Shown here: positions 47,767-58,837 of the stretch, piece by piece
How the letters are laid out: each line of letters opens with the position of its first letter
How positions within the stretch are numbered: the first letter of the stretch is position 1
Translations under genes and position numbers: made by a program
The notes under the pieces: model-generated
Databases searched by the model: none
What the model was told of the DNA's origin: nothing
What the model saw: the letters and a program-made list of their open reading frames with translations, nothing else
Assembly: GCA_024516155.1 (NCBI GenBank)
Contig: JAJJXM010000003.1
Coordinates: 124,001 to 188,000, forward strand
Origin: Pyronema omphalodes
Taxonomy: Eukaryota; Ascomycota; Pezizomycetes; Pezizales; Pyronemataceae
Length of the DNA stretch: 64,000 nt
Direction: 5' to 3'

Positions 47767-49445
47767 TGAAATACCTTTAGACACTAAAGTCGAAAAATGA
47801 TTATGAATTCCATATTAGATGGCATGCATAGATTCATTATTATTTTGTTATTATTCGGCTATTATTTCTGTCGTTGTTATTATTGTTTTATGCTGCTATT
47901 GTTGCTTGTTGCTTGTTGCTATTGGTTTTTGTTTTGATGCTTTGTTTTCATGACATTGGTGGAAGGGCGTTCTTTTTTAAGGGTTTTTATGAAACGAGTC
48001 TTTTTTTTTTCTTATTGTTTGTTTTCTGTTGACTGGGAATTAGGCCGGTATAGGATGGGATAGGATGGGATTGGATGGGAATTAGTTTCATTTTTAGGGG
48101 CATCATAACAGTACCTATCATAAAAGCATCGTAAAAATAAATCAAATGATAAATGATACATATGGGATTCATAATTATCTTGATAAGATTCAAAATGATA
48201 TCTATCAACTACCAACCAAGTCATTACTACCGATTCCGAGCTGCTGATTTGGTACTATGTATGTGATAAACACGGTGATTTGTTTTTATCGATATGTATT
48301 AGGATGATATGCTTTATATACCCTGTCAATGCACTGTAAATATACACTCTCTATATAAAACTTAACCAGTGATAGAAAGATATATCATAGTCAATAAATA
48401 ATCTAGAAATTCGTGGATGATGCATGAATAGTGGTATGATGCATAGCTGATAGCGGATAGCGGATAGCGGGTCACGGGTAATGGATAGTGGGATAGTGGG
48501 ATAGTGGAATAGTGAAGAAATGGTAAGCGGGGAGGGTGGGGGGGAGGTAGAGTTCGGTTAGCTGGTGTTTGATGTCTGAAATCTGGGGTCCGGGGTAAGT
48601 TTCCATGGGGTAAGTTTCCGTATTCCACAATGTAGCATATGAATCCTTTTGATTGAATTCGTTCGAATACATACAACCAACGAACGAAACCATAAATTTC
48701 GGGTTTGGTTTATTTCCCCAGGTTAAAAAAAAAAAAAAACAAATAGTCCAAGAAATCTAATTCCAGTGCAATGAAACATACACTTCAAGAGGAATAATAT
48801 GAACCAATTCTTGCTGTAAATAGGAATATTCCAAGTCAAGTTTTTTTTGTTTGAAAAAATATCTTTTTTGTTCATCAAATCAAGATATTGATAAAGAGCT
48901 ATGGTATATAAGAAATGTCGTAAACACACACACACAAAAAAAAAAGAATTTGAAGAAAGAAAAAAAAAGTAAAAAAAAAAAAAAAACACACACACACAGA
49001 AAGACAGAAAAACAAACAGACAGACAGACAGACCGTTATAAAAATGAAAGCGCTGACCCCTTCCCCTTACAAAAGAAAATACACTCTTTTCTTCCTCTTC
49101 TTCTCCGTCTCCATCTTCTTTCAATCAACCTTCCCAATATTGGGGAGAAAAAACTTGATAGATGTTTTCGCACCGCATGGGTTTCCTGGTATGCGGCCCC
49201 AGATAGCATGGCTCTGATCGCAATATAGATCAGGTTGTAAGTTATTGTTGGGTATTCGATGTAGCTGCGAAAAAAAAAATCGTATCGTTTTCTGTTCCCT
49301 AGTTTCTCTGTTCCTCATTTCTTCGGTTCTTCAGTTCCACTATTCCTCAGTTCATCCCTCTCCACATCCTCCTTCTCCTCCGACATCATTTCTTTTCCTA
49401 CCTCCTACCCACAAAAGAAATCCGCAAGCAAAAGAAGACACCATA

Positions 49446-50015
49446 TCAAGTCTCCTTCTTCTCCTCCGCCTTCTCCTCAACCTTATCCTCCTCTTTCTCA
49501 TCCCCACTTTCCTCCACCTGATCAGCAGTAATAGGCGCCTCACTAGCCATGGGACTACTGTGTAAATGGCTCTGTTCGTTTACTGGGGATCCTTCACCAG
49601 CTTTCTGTGCCGGGGAGTGGATATGGGGAATATTTTCGGGGAGGGGATGTTGAGAGCCGATATTGGTTACTCCTACGTCGGAGGCTTTACCGGCTTTAGA
49701 GAGCGCGTAATCGCCTGAGTCGAAGTATTTACGTTCCTATTTGACGGCAAGAGAAAAAAAAAACAGACAGTACGCGTTAGTTGGCTTTCTTTTATGAATA
49801 ATAGGTAAAGGATTTTAGGAGGGTTGAAGCAAATCACTAACTTTGAGCTTGTTCTTGAGAACATCTTTCTTCGTGGGAAGCTTGCCGTAGAGACGGAAGA
49901 GCTTCTGCTCCTCGGCCGTGAGTGACTGGGGTGCATACGTTAGCGCGCCGTAAATATTATCGTTTAAAGAGAAACTCACGCTGATGTCGACTTTGTTGCG
50001 TTGATGAGGAAGCAT
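49446..50015 (-). CDS. igo1: Endosulfine (Igo1/Mug134-type PP2A inhibitor)
   Basis: Predicted 136-aa ENSA/ARPP19-family protein. Phosphorylated by the Greatwall/Rim15 kinase, these proteins inhibit PP2A-B55 and protect mRNAs on entry into quiescence. Exons are 50015-49980, 49925-49842 and 49736-49446. The first intron (54 nt) is itself a multiple of three and open, so an unspliced reading frame is possible. Joined exons give MLPHQRNKVDIS, LTAEEQKLFRLYGKLPTKKD and RKYFDSGDYALSKAGK. The central FDSGDY contains the regulatory Ser (residue 47). The C-terminal 50 residues are Glu/Lys-rich and disordered. An upstream in-frame extension to 50084 is less likely. Confidence 0.93.
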
Positions 50016-51180
50016 AGTTGACGATGATGGGTGGGTGTGTAAGTGAGATGAGAGGATGATGGGGGCGGAGCTTTTGGGAGGCAAGAGGTGAGGTGAGGTG
50101 TGAGGTGGGGTTGGCTAGGTCCGATGTGGTGTTGGGGTTATACTGGTTGGTTGCGTTTTGGTTTGGGCCAATCAGATCAACGGCGCATATGAATAAAGTT
50201 TTTGGGTGTTGCGTGCGCCGTGTGTGTGTTGGTAGATGATGGATCGATTATTATCTTTTAGACTCAGCAGAAATTAAGGTAGTTTGTTATATTTTCCGCG
50301 GCAACTTGCTTTCATTCTAAAAAGATTCAACAAGATTTTTTTTAATTCTTCTGTGATCGAATCGAAACAATTATGAATCAGAAATTCCCCACCGTCTCGA
50401 TTGAATCACGCAGCTTGAGACGAAACATTCCAAACTCGTTATTTTCCCCGGATATCGTCAGCTATGGTAGGGGTTACTCGACGCTATGACGGTGCACGGC
50501 AGTCAGTGCTTTTTGGGTGTGTCAAGTTGCCGCTGTATGGGGGTCGGTACCGCCGGGTACCGTTTCTACCCAAGTTTCTGCCGCAAGGTCTAGGACAGAC
50601 TCGGTCATTGTCACATGATTTTTGGAACCGCCTCGTCTATCATCACATGATCGATAAACCGATCTCCAGATCGCTTTTCCCTGAGCGGCTCAAAGTTTCA
50701 AACTGGCGAGACCAGACAAGGTCTGATAACACCATATTTCCAAGACAGAGCAGCAAGAAAGCGTGTGTATGTAGTGTGTGTGAGCCAACCAACATTCTGC
50801 ACACAAGTCAATCAAATATAATTAGAATTAAAAAAATTAATTCTCCTATCTCTATCTATCTGCATCTATGTGTTGTAAAAAAAATAAAGACAAAACATGT
50901 GTAAAACACCAAAAACATTCCGAGAATCATCATCACAGACTTGGTGAAACAAACAGGGGAAAGCCGCCTACTGTACATACATACACAAGCGTATTTTTTT
51001 GCCTAGCGCAACGCGATGAAATGGTGGGGGTGGGGCAAAAACTCCCCGCCGCGCCGCACCTTCGCAGCACCCGCTCGCTGGAGATTTACCTACGGTTACC
51101 CACCCAACCAACCTTTCACGATCGCAACTCCAATCTCCCCCCGCAAGCACCACACAGCGCAGCGCAACCCAACCTTCACA
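50016..51180. other. Divergent promoter region igo1 / sfm1
   Basis: 1.2 kb between divergent genes. The 200 bases next to igo1 are GT-rich (GGTGTGAGGTGGGG). A frame at 50464-50904 has no motifs and ends in A-rich sequence. CA-rich leader sequence precedes sfm1. Confidence 0.5.
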
Positions 51181-52079
51181 ATGCCCAACTACGTAGTCGA
51201 GCACATGGAGCCCGAAATCGGGCCCTGGTCAACCCTAGAGTACATTGCGATCGCGAACGAAACCACCGCGGATAGTACCTTCTACATTTCCTCTCTTCAC
51301 GATTCTTTAGCAGCGAATATGCCCGAGAGTCTTAAGCCGATTCTTGAATCAAACCCCCGCTTTGTCGCTACTAGCAAAGATATCACTACCCTTGCGGCTG
51401 GTGTACCCAAGGAACGAATCTGCTTGCTGGATCCTAGAGCTGAGAAAACTTTGTCTCCTGAGGACTCCGGAATGTTTGATTGGTTTGTTTTTGGTGGTAT
51501 TTTGGGTGGGTAAGCTCCTTGACAGAAAATAATGGCATTGGGTATTGCGTTGGGTTGGGAGATAAATGTTTTGGATTGAGAGATAATTGGATTATGGAAG
51601 CTAACATATTGAAATTTCCCCAGGTGATGACCCCCCAAGAGGTACGATAACAGCTCCAAGCTACAGGATACAAGAAATAGCCAATTAACATCTACCGGCA
51701 TATAGACAGAACCGCCGAATTGCGTGTTCACGGCTTCACGGGACGCAACCTCCAGAAGCTTCAAATGACCACCGACACCGCCGTACGAGTGACCAGACTA
51801 GTTATCGAAGAGAAGAGTACGTTTTCTCCGCTTCTTCCAACCCCATTATTAGGCTATTAGTCACAAATCACTAACACCTACAAAAAAAAAAAAACAGAAA
51901 GCATCGAATCCGGTATCCCCTTCATCTGGAACCCCGAACTAAAAGTCAAGAAAAACGAAACCGTCCAAATGCCTTTTAGATACGTTACCGACGAGAAAGG
52001 GGAGCCTATCCTTCCTGCTGGAATGTTTGAGCTTATTAAGGAGGATGCCAATAAGGATTTGACGGATCTTTTTGATTAG
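51181..52079 (+). CDS. sfm1: SFM1-type SPOUT protein arginine methyltransferase
   Basis: Predicted 211-aa protein of the Sfm1 (DUF431, SPOUT fold) family. Yeast Sfm1 monomethylates ribosomal protein S3 at Arg146. Four exons: 51181-51505, 51624-51641 (18 nt), 51706-51816 and 51898-52079. The joined product has YVVEHMEPEIGPWSTLEYIA, then ERICLLDPRAEKTLSPED, then FDWFVFGGILGDDPPRDRTA (the knotted cofactor-binding region), then MTTDTAVRVTRLVIEEK, and IPFIWNPELKVKKNETVQMP with a conserved C-terminal strand. The 18-nt exon encodes the GDDPPR turn. The length agrees with yeast Sfm1 (about 213 aa). The RPS3 gene lies about 7 kb to the left on the opposite strand. Confidence 0.93.
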
Positions 52080-52886
52080 AGGGCGAGCATGTCTAGGAAT
52101 AAAAGGGAGGGGGGCGGGACGCGGGAGGGGGCTTTATGGTGATTGGTATTTGGTGTTTGGGTAAAAGAAGAAGAGGGAGGGGAAAGAGAGGGAGGTAGTA
52201 GGAAGGAGGGAGGAGGGAGGAAAAAAGTTGATTGTTTTACATAGAGGATTGATTAGTACAGAGAGGAGTTTTGAATTAAAATTAGGAATATCTGACATAA
52301 ACCCACCACCGCAGGTCTACACAAGTAACTCTAAATCCTCAATTCCATCCATAGAACATGTGCCTTTTTATAACAAACCCTTACCAAATTACCATTCTCC
52401 ACACACCAATGACAACAAGACATCAATTACAACCTACCTCCAAATCTCAGCTTATAGCCTCCCCCCCCCCCCCCCCCCCAAAAAAAAAAAAAAAAAAAAA
52501 AAAAAAAGGAAAAACAAAGTAAAGGTTAAAATAATCCAATATCATTAAGATCCAGTACCACAGTTCCAGTTTCTAATACTAGCCATCTGGTTTTTGGTAA
52601 CAGAAAAAAGAAAAAAAAAATATCTTCTCTGAGTAAAATCTAATCTCCAACCAAAAAAACACAGGTATCCGTATCCTCAAAATAATAAAGGCAAATCAAT
52701 AGTCTCCCAAAAAACCCCTCTAGACTTAAAAACTCCCCAATAAAGTTCCAATCTCCAAAACGCCCTGCAAAAAAAATAACTTTCCAATAACAAAGAAACT
52801 AACAATCCCAAAACCACATCAGTCTCATTCCAAACTACAGCAGTCTCATTCCCAACAACACGAGTCCCTTGCGGTTACAATCTCCA
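52080..52886. other. Intergenic between convergent genes
   Basis: 0.8 kb of 3' sequence holding G-rich sequence (52100-52225), a C19-A28 tract and A/C-rich DNA. No gene seen. Confidence 0.55.
52461..52507. repeat. C19-A28 homopolymer pair
   Basis: About 19 C immediately followed by about 28 A. It could be a mobile-element tail remnant or ordinary slippage; no element lies upstream. Exact lengths are uncertain. Confidence 0.75.
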
Positions 52887-53903
52887 TCAATCATCCACAC
52901 TCAAAGCGGGAGTATCCTGTCTATCCATAACATCCATATGAATCATACTAATCCTGGACTTAGGGCGATTATAATTAACACTCAACGGTCTAAACTTCCC
53001 CCTAACTCTTGTAGGGGTATTATTGACTCTCTGTCTAAGTGCAACATGATGTTTCTGAGGACTTCCTTCACAACTAACGTAGCTTGTACCAGTCGAAGAT
53101 CTAGGGCTGACTGCTCCTTGAGGTGAGCCTGGGCCTTGTTCGCTTCCTACTGCTGTTGTGGATTCGGAATGGTTGCGTTCGAGGGTTTCCCATGTTTCTA
53201 TTGCTTCTATTCCTTTCATTCTTTTTAGGCCATCCATTCCCTTCATTCCCTCAATTCCTTCTAGGCCATCCAGGCCATCCAAAAGCGTATCCGGCCGTCG
53301 ATAAGACTCCTTCAATCTCCTATGGTCCGGGACCTTCCCCTCCCTAACACAATCCCCCACGACGCTTTCAAACCCCTTCTTAGCAATCTCCACCGTATCC
53401 TTAAACTCTTCCCACGCCTTTTCAATTCTGATCCCGAGTCTATCCTCCGATTTTTCTCCCAACATAACCGTAAGACCCTTCACCGCCAATCTCAAATCAC
53501 AAATCTCACTTTCCAAATCCTTTACCTTCTTTTTCTCCTCCTCTAATTCCATACGTTGTTTTGTCTGAGTTTTATGAAGAATCCGTTTCCATTTCTCTGC
53601 TAATTCCCGCCGCTGTTCTTCCCCTTGTAGACGATGGGTTTGAAGCTCGGATTTTAAGGAGTCGATCTCGTCCATGTAGTTCATTATTACTTTGAAGGAT
53701 TGGGAACGGAGGTACAGGGGGTGGCCGGATTCGTAGCGGGAGAGGATCAGTTTTGTGGTTTGGGAATCGACGCCGAAGTCGGAGAGGAGGGCGAGACGGA
53801 GATCATGGAGGGTTAGTTGGCGGGGTGATACGGAGGTTTTGAGTTTGTTAAACCTGTTTGGAAGAAAAAAAAATATGTTAATATTGAGATATTGATCAAG
53901 TCT

Positions 53904-53946
<43 letters not shown>

Positions 53947-54246
53947 TAAAGTCTTTTTTAATTCATTTTTTTTTAATTTTTAATTTTTCTTTATAGATAA
54001 GGAGATTCCTTTTTTTTTTTGGGACTGATTAACTGACCAGGCTAGTTGAAGCTCGTTTTGTAAGGTTGCTGGAAGCTTTTCGATTACTTTGCTTTCGACT
54101 CCTTGTGCTTGGTAGAGGTAGAAGTCGAGTTGGTTTATGAAGCGGATTGCGGCGATGGGACTGGTTGGGGAGGTGAAGTATTTTGCGAGAAAAGGACGGC
54201 GGCGTCGATGTGGACTAGAGGGGGATGGTGGTGGTGGTGACTTCAT
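52887..54246 (-). CDS. Unrecognised coiled-coil protein
   Basis: Predicted 391-aa protein that I do not recognise. Exons are 54246-54038 and 53853-52887, with a 184-nt phase-2 intron (GTCAGT donor, CAAACAG acceptor) that contains a run of about 29 T on the sense strand. I use the first in-frame ATG, at 54246. The N-terminus is Pro/Ser/Arg-rich, then helical segments (AAIRFINQLDFYLYQAQGVE, VIEKLPATLQNELQLAWFNK). Residues about 120-240 are Lys/Glu-rich and likely coiled coil (ELAEKWKRILHKTQTKQR, LEEEKKKVKDLESEICDLRL). Then comes a 27-residue repeat of [Asp/Glu/Lys]-Gly-[Leu/Ile/Met] triplets and a Ser/Pro-rich tail. I assign no function. Confidence 0.72.
53199..53279 (-). repeat. Nonamer coding repeat ([DEK]G[LIM] triplets)
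   Basis: Nine consecutive three-residue units in the coiled-coil protein, starting DGLDGLEGIEGMKGMDGL. At DNA level these are 9-bp imperfect units around GGCCATCCA/TTCCCTTCA on the plus strand. Confidence 0.75.
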
Positions 54247-54611
54247 TAGGGATCGAGGCCGGAAGCAGAAAATTGTGGTTGTGTTGGTTAGAAGTAACTT
54301 GATGGCTTGAAGCAATGATGGTTGTTGATTATGGGTATGAGTAGCATAGACGAAAGTGGGAGCCAAAATATTGTGATGGTGATGCTGTTTGTAGTGTGGA
54401 GGTATGTGGGGATAATAATATGGAGTGAGAAGGATAATAGATGGAAAGGAAGAGTTCTAGTCACTTGGTATCATATGATCATGGTACAGAAACTTGTTAA
54501 TGATTGTTGAGCTCATAAATAAAATATCAATTAACGCCCCGGATCTACCGTTCCCATTTTCCCATTCCTTCGCCGTTTTTTTATGTTTGCTTGCCCATTA
54601 CCACATACCGC
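54247..54611. other. Intergenic
   Basis: 365 bases between two minus-strand genes. The frame upstream of 54246 stays open but has no ATG. Confidence 0.5.
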
Positions 54612-55635
54612 CTAATTCTGACTATCTAACATCTTCTTCCAGGTATCAAATCTTGCCTTTGCACGACGTATACACTCTGGCATAATCTCCAAAACATCCG
54701 TATCACCACCACTCTTCTCAATCCTAGCAATCTTTCCACCTTCCCTAACACAAACCAAAACCTTCTCATCACAAATACCCTCCTCAAACTCATCCGGATC
54801 ACTCAGTAACCACTTCTGACCCTCTCCCTCCTCCTCTCTATTGGTGTAGACACAAAACGAAGCCGTAAAAGCCAACTCCCTAACCTCAAGCCGTCTGTAA
54901 AGATGTCTATCAGGATCACACATTATCTGTTCCCTATCCGCATCCCAGAAAGCCTTAGGTAAACGAGTAGACTTTAGCGCCGACACAACCGCAGCCCATG
55001 CAGCATCGAAGATGTTACCATCCAGCGAGTTACAGACAACATCGATATAGAGAACCCAATAAGCCTTAATCTCTCCGTCATCGTCCGTAATTCGCAGTGT
55101 CTCCGCCGGTACCATCTTCACAGTATCAACCAACAGCACCCTAAGTCTCTCCGCAACACTCTGTGCAAAATCCGTCGGTGGTCCAGGATGATAATCTTTC
55201 GAGCAACCAGTTCCTGTAGCAACCAAAATCAGCACCCAATAATATAAGCTCCTAGAAAAGTTACTAACCAAGCTCCAAATTCGGTACCAACAGCGCATGA
55301 GTCTTAATCTCATCCTCAACCGCATCATTCCTTGTAACAGAAATCTTTCCCTTGGTTCTTCCCTCTCCTAAAGTAAGAGCATGAATCTCTCCTCTAATAC
55401 CACAGACCACAGCAGTATCACCAACACGGACTACAGCGGAGCCCTGGGCGTGAGCAAGGGCCCCAGTATGTAGGGTAGGACTGCGAAACTCATCGGGAGC
55501 ACGCTTGGAAGGTCTTGTAGGAGGGCTACGTTGAAGGTGGCGGAGGAGGAAGGAGTCCGGCGCGAGCTTTTGGAAGGTCTGGGCAGAGAAGGAAAGGCCG
55601 ATTGGCGCGATATCGAGCTGGTGTGTGGAGGTCAT
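54612..55635 (-). CDS. rrp43: Exosome core subunit Rrp43 (RNase PH-like)
   Basis: Predicted 322-aa subunit of the RNA exosome ring (Rrp43/EXOSC8). Exons are 55635-55269 and 55213-54612, joined by a 55-nt phase-1 intron to read PNLELGTGCSKDYHPGPP. The RNase PH fold shows in FLLRHLQRSPPTRPSKRAPDEFRSP, GSAVVRVGDTAVVCGIRGEI, AERLRVLLVDT and YIDVVCNSLDGNIFDAAWAA. Eukaryotic ring subunits lack phosphorolytic residues, so the role is structural, threading RNA to Rrp44 and Rrp6. I chose the ATG at 55635 over the frame start at 55746 because MTSTHQLDIAPIGLSFSAQTFQKL is a typical start. Confidence 0.92.
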
Positions 55636-56313
55636 CGTGAAGGTGGGGCGCGGTGGGGTGAATTGTAATGTCGCGGATGGTGTGACGTGAAGAACGTGTG
55701 AGAGTTTCGTTAGCGTGAAATGGGTATGCGGGACATGGTGTATCACTCGGGATATAATTCCGTCGGGAGCGTGTAGTTAAATTTTATGGGAGAAAAACAT
55801 GGAAATGAAAAGAAAGAGGAATTTTAGTTACAGAGATCACGGGTTAAGATATGAGTCACACTGAGGAAGTATTGCGACTGGCTAACTTGATTAAGAAGTT
55901 GGATGTGATATAGGTTCCGTTCTATGACGTTGGGCGGCTTCGTTTGACGGCTAGAATCTCGAAGCCCTCAAACTTTTGATAGACGCGTTTTATATGATAG
56001 ACGAATTAATTCAGTCATCATAAATGGTTATTTAGAGTGGTTCCATCATAGAAATAAAAACAGTGGCATCTGTCCACTGATGCAAAGCATATACATAACG
56101 CCCTATCTGTTGTATCAATTTTCTGTGGTGGAATTCCAGCAATATTTCACCGCCGTAATAATATGTCCGCTAAACGCTCTTTTTTGTCACAAATGATTTC
56201 CCCGTGGAGCGAGCTACACATTATGTTCATAGCCAGATGACACGTGTATTGGACCAACCGTTTACATCCCCGAATAAATTATCATCAAACAATTTTCGTC
56301 GACAATTTTCAAT
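55636..56313. other. Divergent promoter region
   Basis: 0.7 kb between rrp43 and an unrecognised plus-strand gene. AT-rich in the middle. No motif that I can name with confidence. Confidence 0.5.
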
Positions 56314-57315
56314 ATGACTAACCAAACAGAACCTCAACCAGCCGACCCTCCAGTGCAGTGCACTGCAGTCGAGGAACCGGAAAAACCGAACTACCTCACC
56401 GTATCTTCGTGTCAAACGCCTCGAAGAATTGGCGAGCACTGGTCGAACGTACGCAGTTGCCTCCCGAAGCAACTAGCCGAACATCTCCAAGCCATTGCAC
56501 ATCTGTTAAGAGTACCTATTATCACCGTAACGTCAGTTGATGGGGTGGTTTCAGCAGCTCATTTAACCACCCGTTGTTATTTATTGGTGGAAAAAGAAAG
56601 CCAAAGAAAGCGTGATGAACAGATAAGGAAGAATAAAGAGCAATCCCTCGATATCACTAGACCACTAAAGCTATACAATAGAGAAATGGAAGAGCTGATA
56701 CGGGTGAAAAAGGAGCTAGAGATCCCAGATCAAATGTTCGGTCTTATGGCAGATAAGCTTGCGACTTTTCGGCTTTCTGAAATGAAATTTGATGCAGAGC
56801 AAAAGAAGATGTGGGTAAAGGCGGTCGCTGATTCACTATGGTCGACGGAGCCCGGAAGCGAGGGAAAACGGCTGAGCCCGGTATTTCATGCGCAGAGGAA
56901 AGCTCTGTTTAATCAACACAGTGGGCATATCTTGGAGTTTCTACAGAGGAATGCGGTAGAATACAAGAAGTTGGAGATATATCATAGTCTGCCGTATAAT
57001 AGAAAGAACGATCATGAGCTAATGTGTCTGAAGAAAAAATGGAGGGACAATTTCCTACACTGGGTGAGATCTGAGAACCGGAGGTATTATGAGGTTTCGT
57101 ATTTCAGTGAGAAGACATGGGCTGAGATAGTTCTGCTGGTAAGAAAACAAACACCTTTTCACCTTCGAAAAATATTCCATAATGCTAATGTGATACTGGT
57201 TTTTTAGAACGAAAAAGGTTATGTTGTTACCAAGGATAAAGCTCCAGTCCTGCGGACCCTAGATGAACCTCCTCGATATGAGGATAGCTTGGCTATTTCC
57301 GAGAGTTGCAATTAG
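56314..57315 (+). CDS. Unrecognised 310-aa protein
   Basis: Predicted 310-aa protein that I do not recognise. Exons are 56314-57138 and 57208-57315. The 69-nt phase-0 intron (GTAAGA donor, ATGCTAATG branch) is well formed. The N-terminus is Pro/Gln/Glu-rich. The body is highly charged and probably helical: QLAEHLQAIAHLLRVPIITV, KESQRKRDEQIRKNKEQS, EMEELIRVKKELEIPDQMFG, FLQRNAVEYKKLEIYHSLPY and FLHWVRSENRRYYEVSYFSE. There is no signal peptide or membrane segment. It ends 48 bases from the stop codon of the convergent 57364-58065 gene. I assign no function. Confidence 0.65.
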
Positions 57316-57363
57316 ATTTATTTGGCCTGCCTGCGAATCTGTCACACCCATGCTATCCCACTC

Positions 57364-58065
57364 TTAAATCGAATTCCTTCTCGACTTTGTACGCCTCAAA
57401 CGATATAACCTCTTCTTATAACCCTCATTATCTTCATCATCGAATTCCGTAGCAAAATCCTCATCATCATCCGACGAATCAGTATCATACAACAAGTCCT
57501 CATCTTCACCCTCCGTATCATCATCATCCGAAGTATCAAACTCAATCATTGCATCCACCACACTCTTCCAATCCGTTCTCTGTTTTATTATTTTAACCGC
57601 GCAAATACAACCATCTGGTTTAGTCACCAGCAAAGTTGGAAGTTCATATTCCCGTGACTGTTCATACACCACCTCTACTACAGCTGGCGAAATCCTCGTC
57701 TCAATAGTATTAGAACCTTTCAACGTGCTCGATTTTCTGAGTCTGTAACGAAAAGGCCACACTGAGCTGAGCATTGGAGGAAATTGAAATGGTCGCTGGG
57801 ATCGTGGAGTATTAAGCGCCATGTTGCGATTCTCCAGCGGGGAAAGGCGGCGGCGGGTTGATGATGGCATGGTATTCTGGACCGGTAGTGTTGTTTTTTG
57901 CAGGGGTTGGGAGCAACGCAACGGTGCAATTGATGCTGTGATTGGTTTTTCTGGCGTTTGTTTATTTCTTTTCCAGCGAGAAAGGAGTCCTTGAATGATT
58001 TTGTTTGTATTTGGGAATAGCGTGGGAGGGTGTTTTTGTATTGGATTTTTGGGTGCGGGGTACAT
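57364..58065 (-). CDS. Unrecognised protein with acidic tail
   Basis: Predicted 233-aa intronless protein that I do not recognise. The first 110 residues are basic and Pro/Arg/Ser-rich (RWKRNKQTPEKP, RSQRPFQFPPM, FRYRLRKSSTLKG). A central segment has alternating hydrophobics (AVVEVVYEQSREYELPTLLV, GCICAVKIIKQRTDWKSVV). It is followed by a strongly acidic tract (DTSDDDDTEGEDEDLLYDTD and SSDDDEDFATEFDDEDNEG) and a basic end (KKRLYRLRRTKSRRNS). The acidic tract then basic end resembles chromatin- or nucleolus-associated proteins, but that is only composition. It is convergent with the 310-aa gene. Confidence 0.6.
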   Translation of the reverse strand: MYPAPKNPIQKHPPTLFPNTNKIIQGLLSRWKRNKQTPEKPITASIAPLRCSQPLQKTTLPVQNTMPSSTRRRLSPLENRNMALNTPRSQRPFQFPPMLSSVWPFRYRLRKSSTLKGSNTIETRISPAVVEVVYEQSREYELPTLLVTKPDGCICAVKIIKQRTDWKSVVDAMIEFDTSDDDDTEGEDEDLLYDTDSSDDDEDFATEFDDEDNEGYKKRLYRLRRTKSRRNSI

Positions 58066-58837
58066 GTCGGAAGATTCTGCGAGGATGCTAATGCTGGATA
58101 TTGTTCATTATGAGAAGAAGAAGTTAATGTTGCGAAAAGTTTTGGTTGCGGTTTGATTTCAGCCAGCTAGGATGTTGTTATTCAATTCAAAGTATGCGTG
58201 GGTTTGACAGTTTCGAATCTCAGCTCAGCCACACGGTCGTTCTATGATCTTTACATGACCCCTAAGCTTTGAAATTGGTTATCTTGACTCGGATTTTAGA
58301 ATGTTAGGGATCTCCATCGTATGCAACTTTGGACCTGATCAACCTGAATGACACGGAGTGCTATACTTTGAAACTAACATAACCCATCACTCGTGTCGTC
58401 ACGCACAGTCTCGGTAATGCTTACTTGAAATATTTCTATACGGAAGCCTACCCACGTGAAACATAAATATGTGTTGCACAGACACACATGACACACGAGG
58501 CTCTTTCTATGCATATTTCCGTACATCCATTGTCACATTTAACGGCAACCGAAATCCATGCTGGCTGCATCCTCCCGATAGCTAGTTCAGCACTTTACCT
58601 CTTTCACACAGATTATGGTTCGCATACAGCTAGCTGCATTGAATTCCTTACTATACTCAATTTGCTCTCATTTAACCTCACCCTGTGACAAAAAAGCGAC
58701 CCGCAAACGCAAACACCCCTGAAAAGACAAGCAGAAATATTATTTCCATTTATTCAACGCTAACCTAATATTCCCATTAAATTCCCATTACAACTTCCCT
58801 CTGGTTATATCTCCAATCGTTTCTCCATCCAACCACT
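58066..58837. other. Intergenic
   Basis: 0.77 kb between two minus-strand genes. It holds the promoter of the acidic-tail gene and the 3' end of the O-methyltransferase gene. No gene seen. Confidence 0.5.

Larger units (their letters stand above)
47662..49445. other. Intergenic, low-complexity rich
   Basis: 1.8 kb of 3' sequence between convergent genes. Besides the listed G16 tract and nonamer repeat it holds TATTATTG runs (about 47840-47900), a GGATAGCGG/GGATAGTGG repeat (about 48455-48520), A-runs with CA repeats (48925-49000) and a CAGA tetranucleotide tract (49010-49032). No gene seen. Confidence 0.6.

Noticed and set aside
52461..52507. Poly(A) tail of a LINE/SINE insertion
   Set aside because: No reverse-transcriptase or Pol III promoter sequence upstream and no target-site duplication seen; simple slippage is enough.
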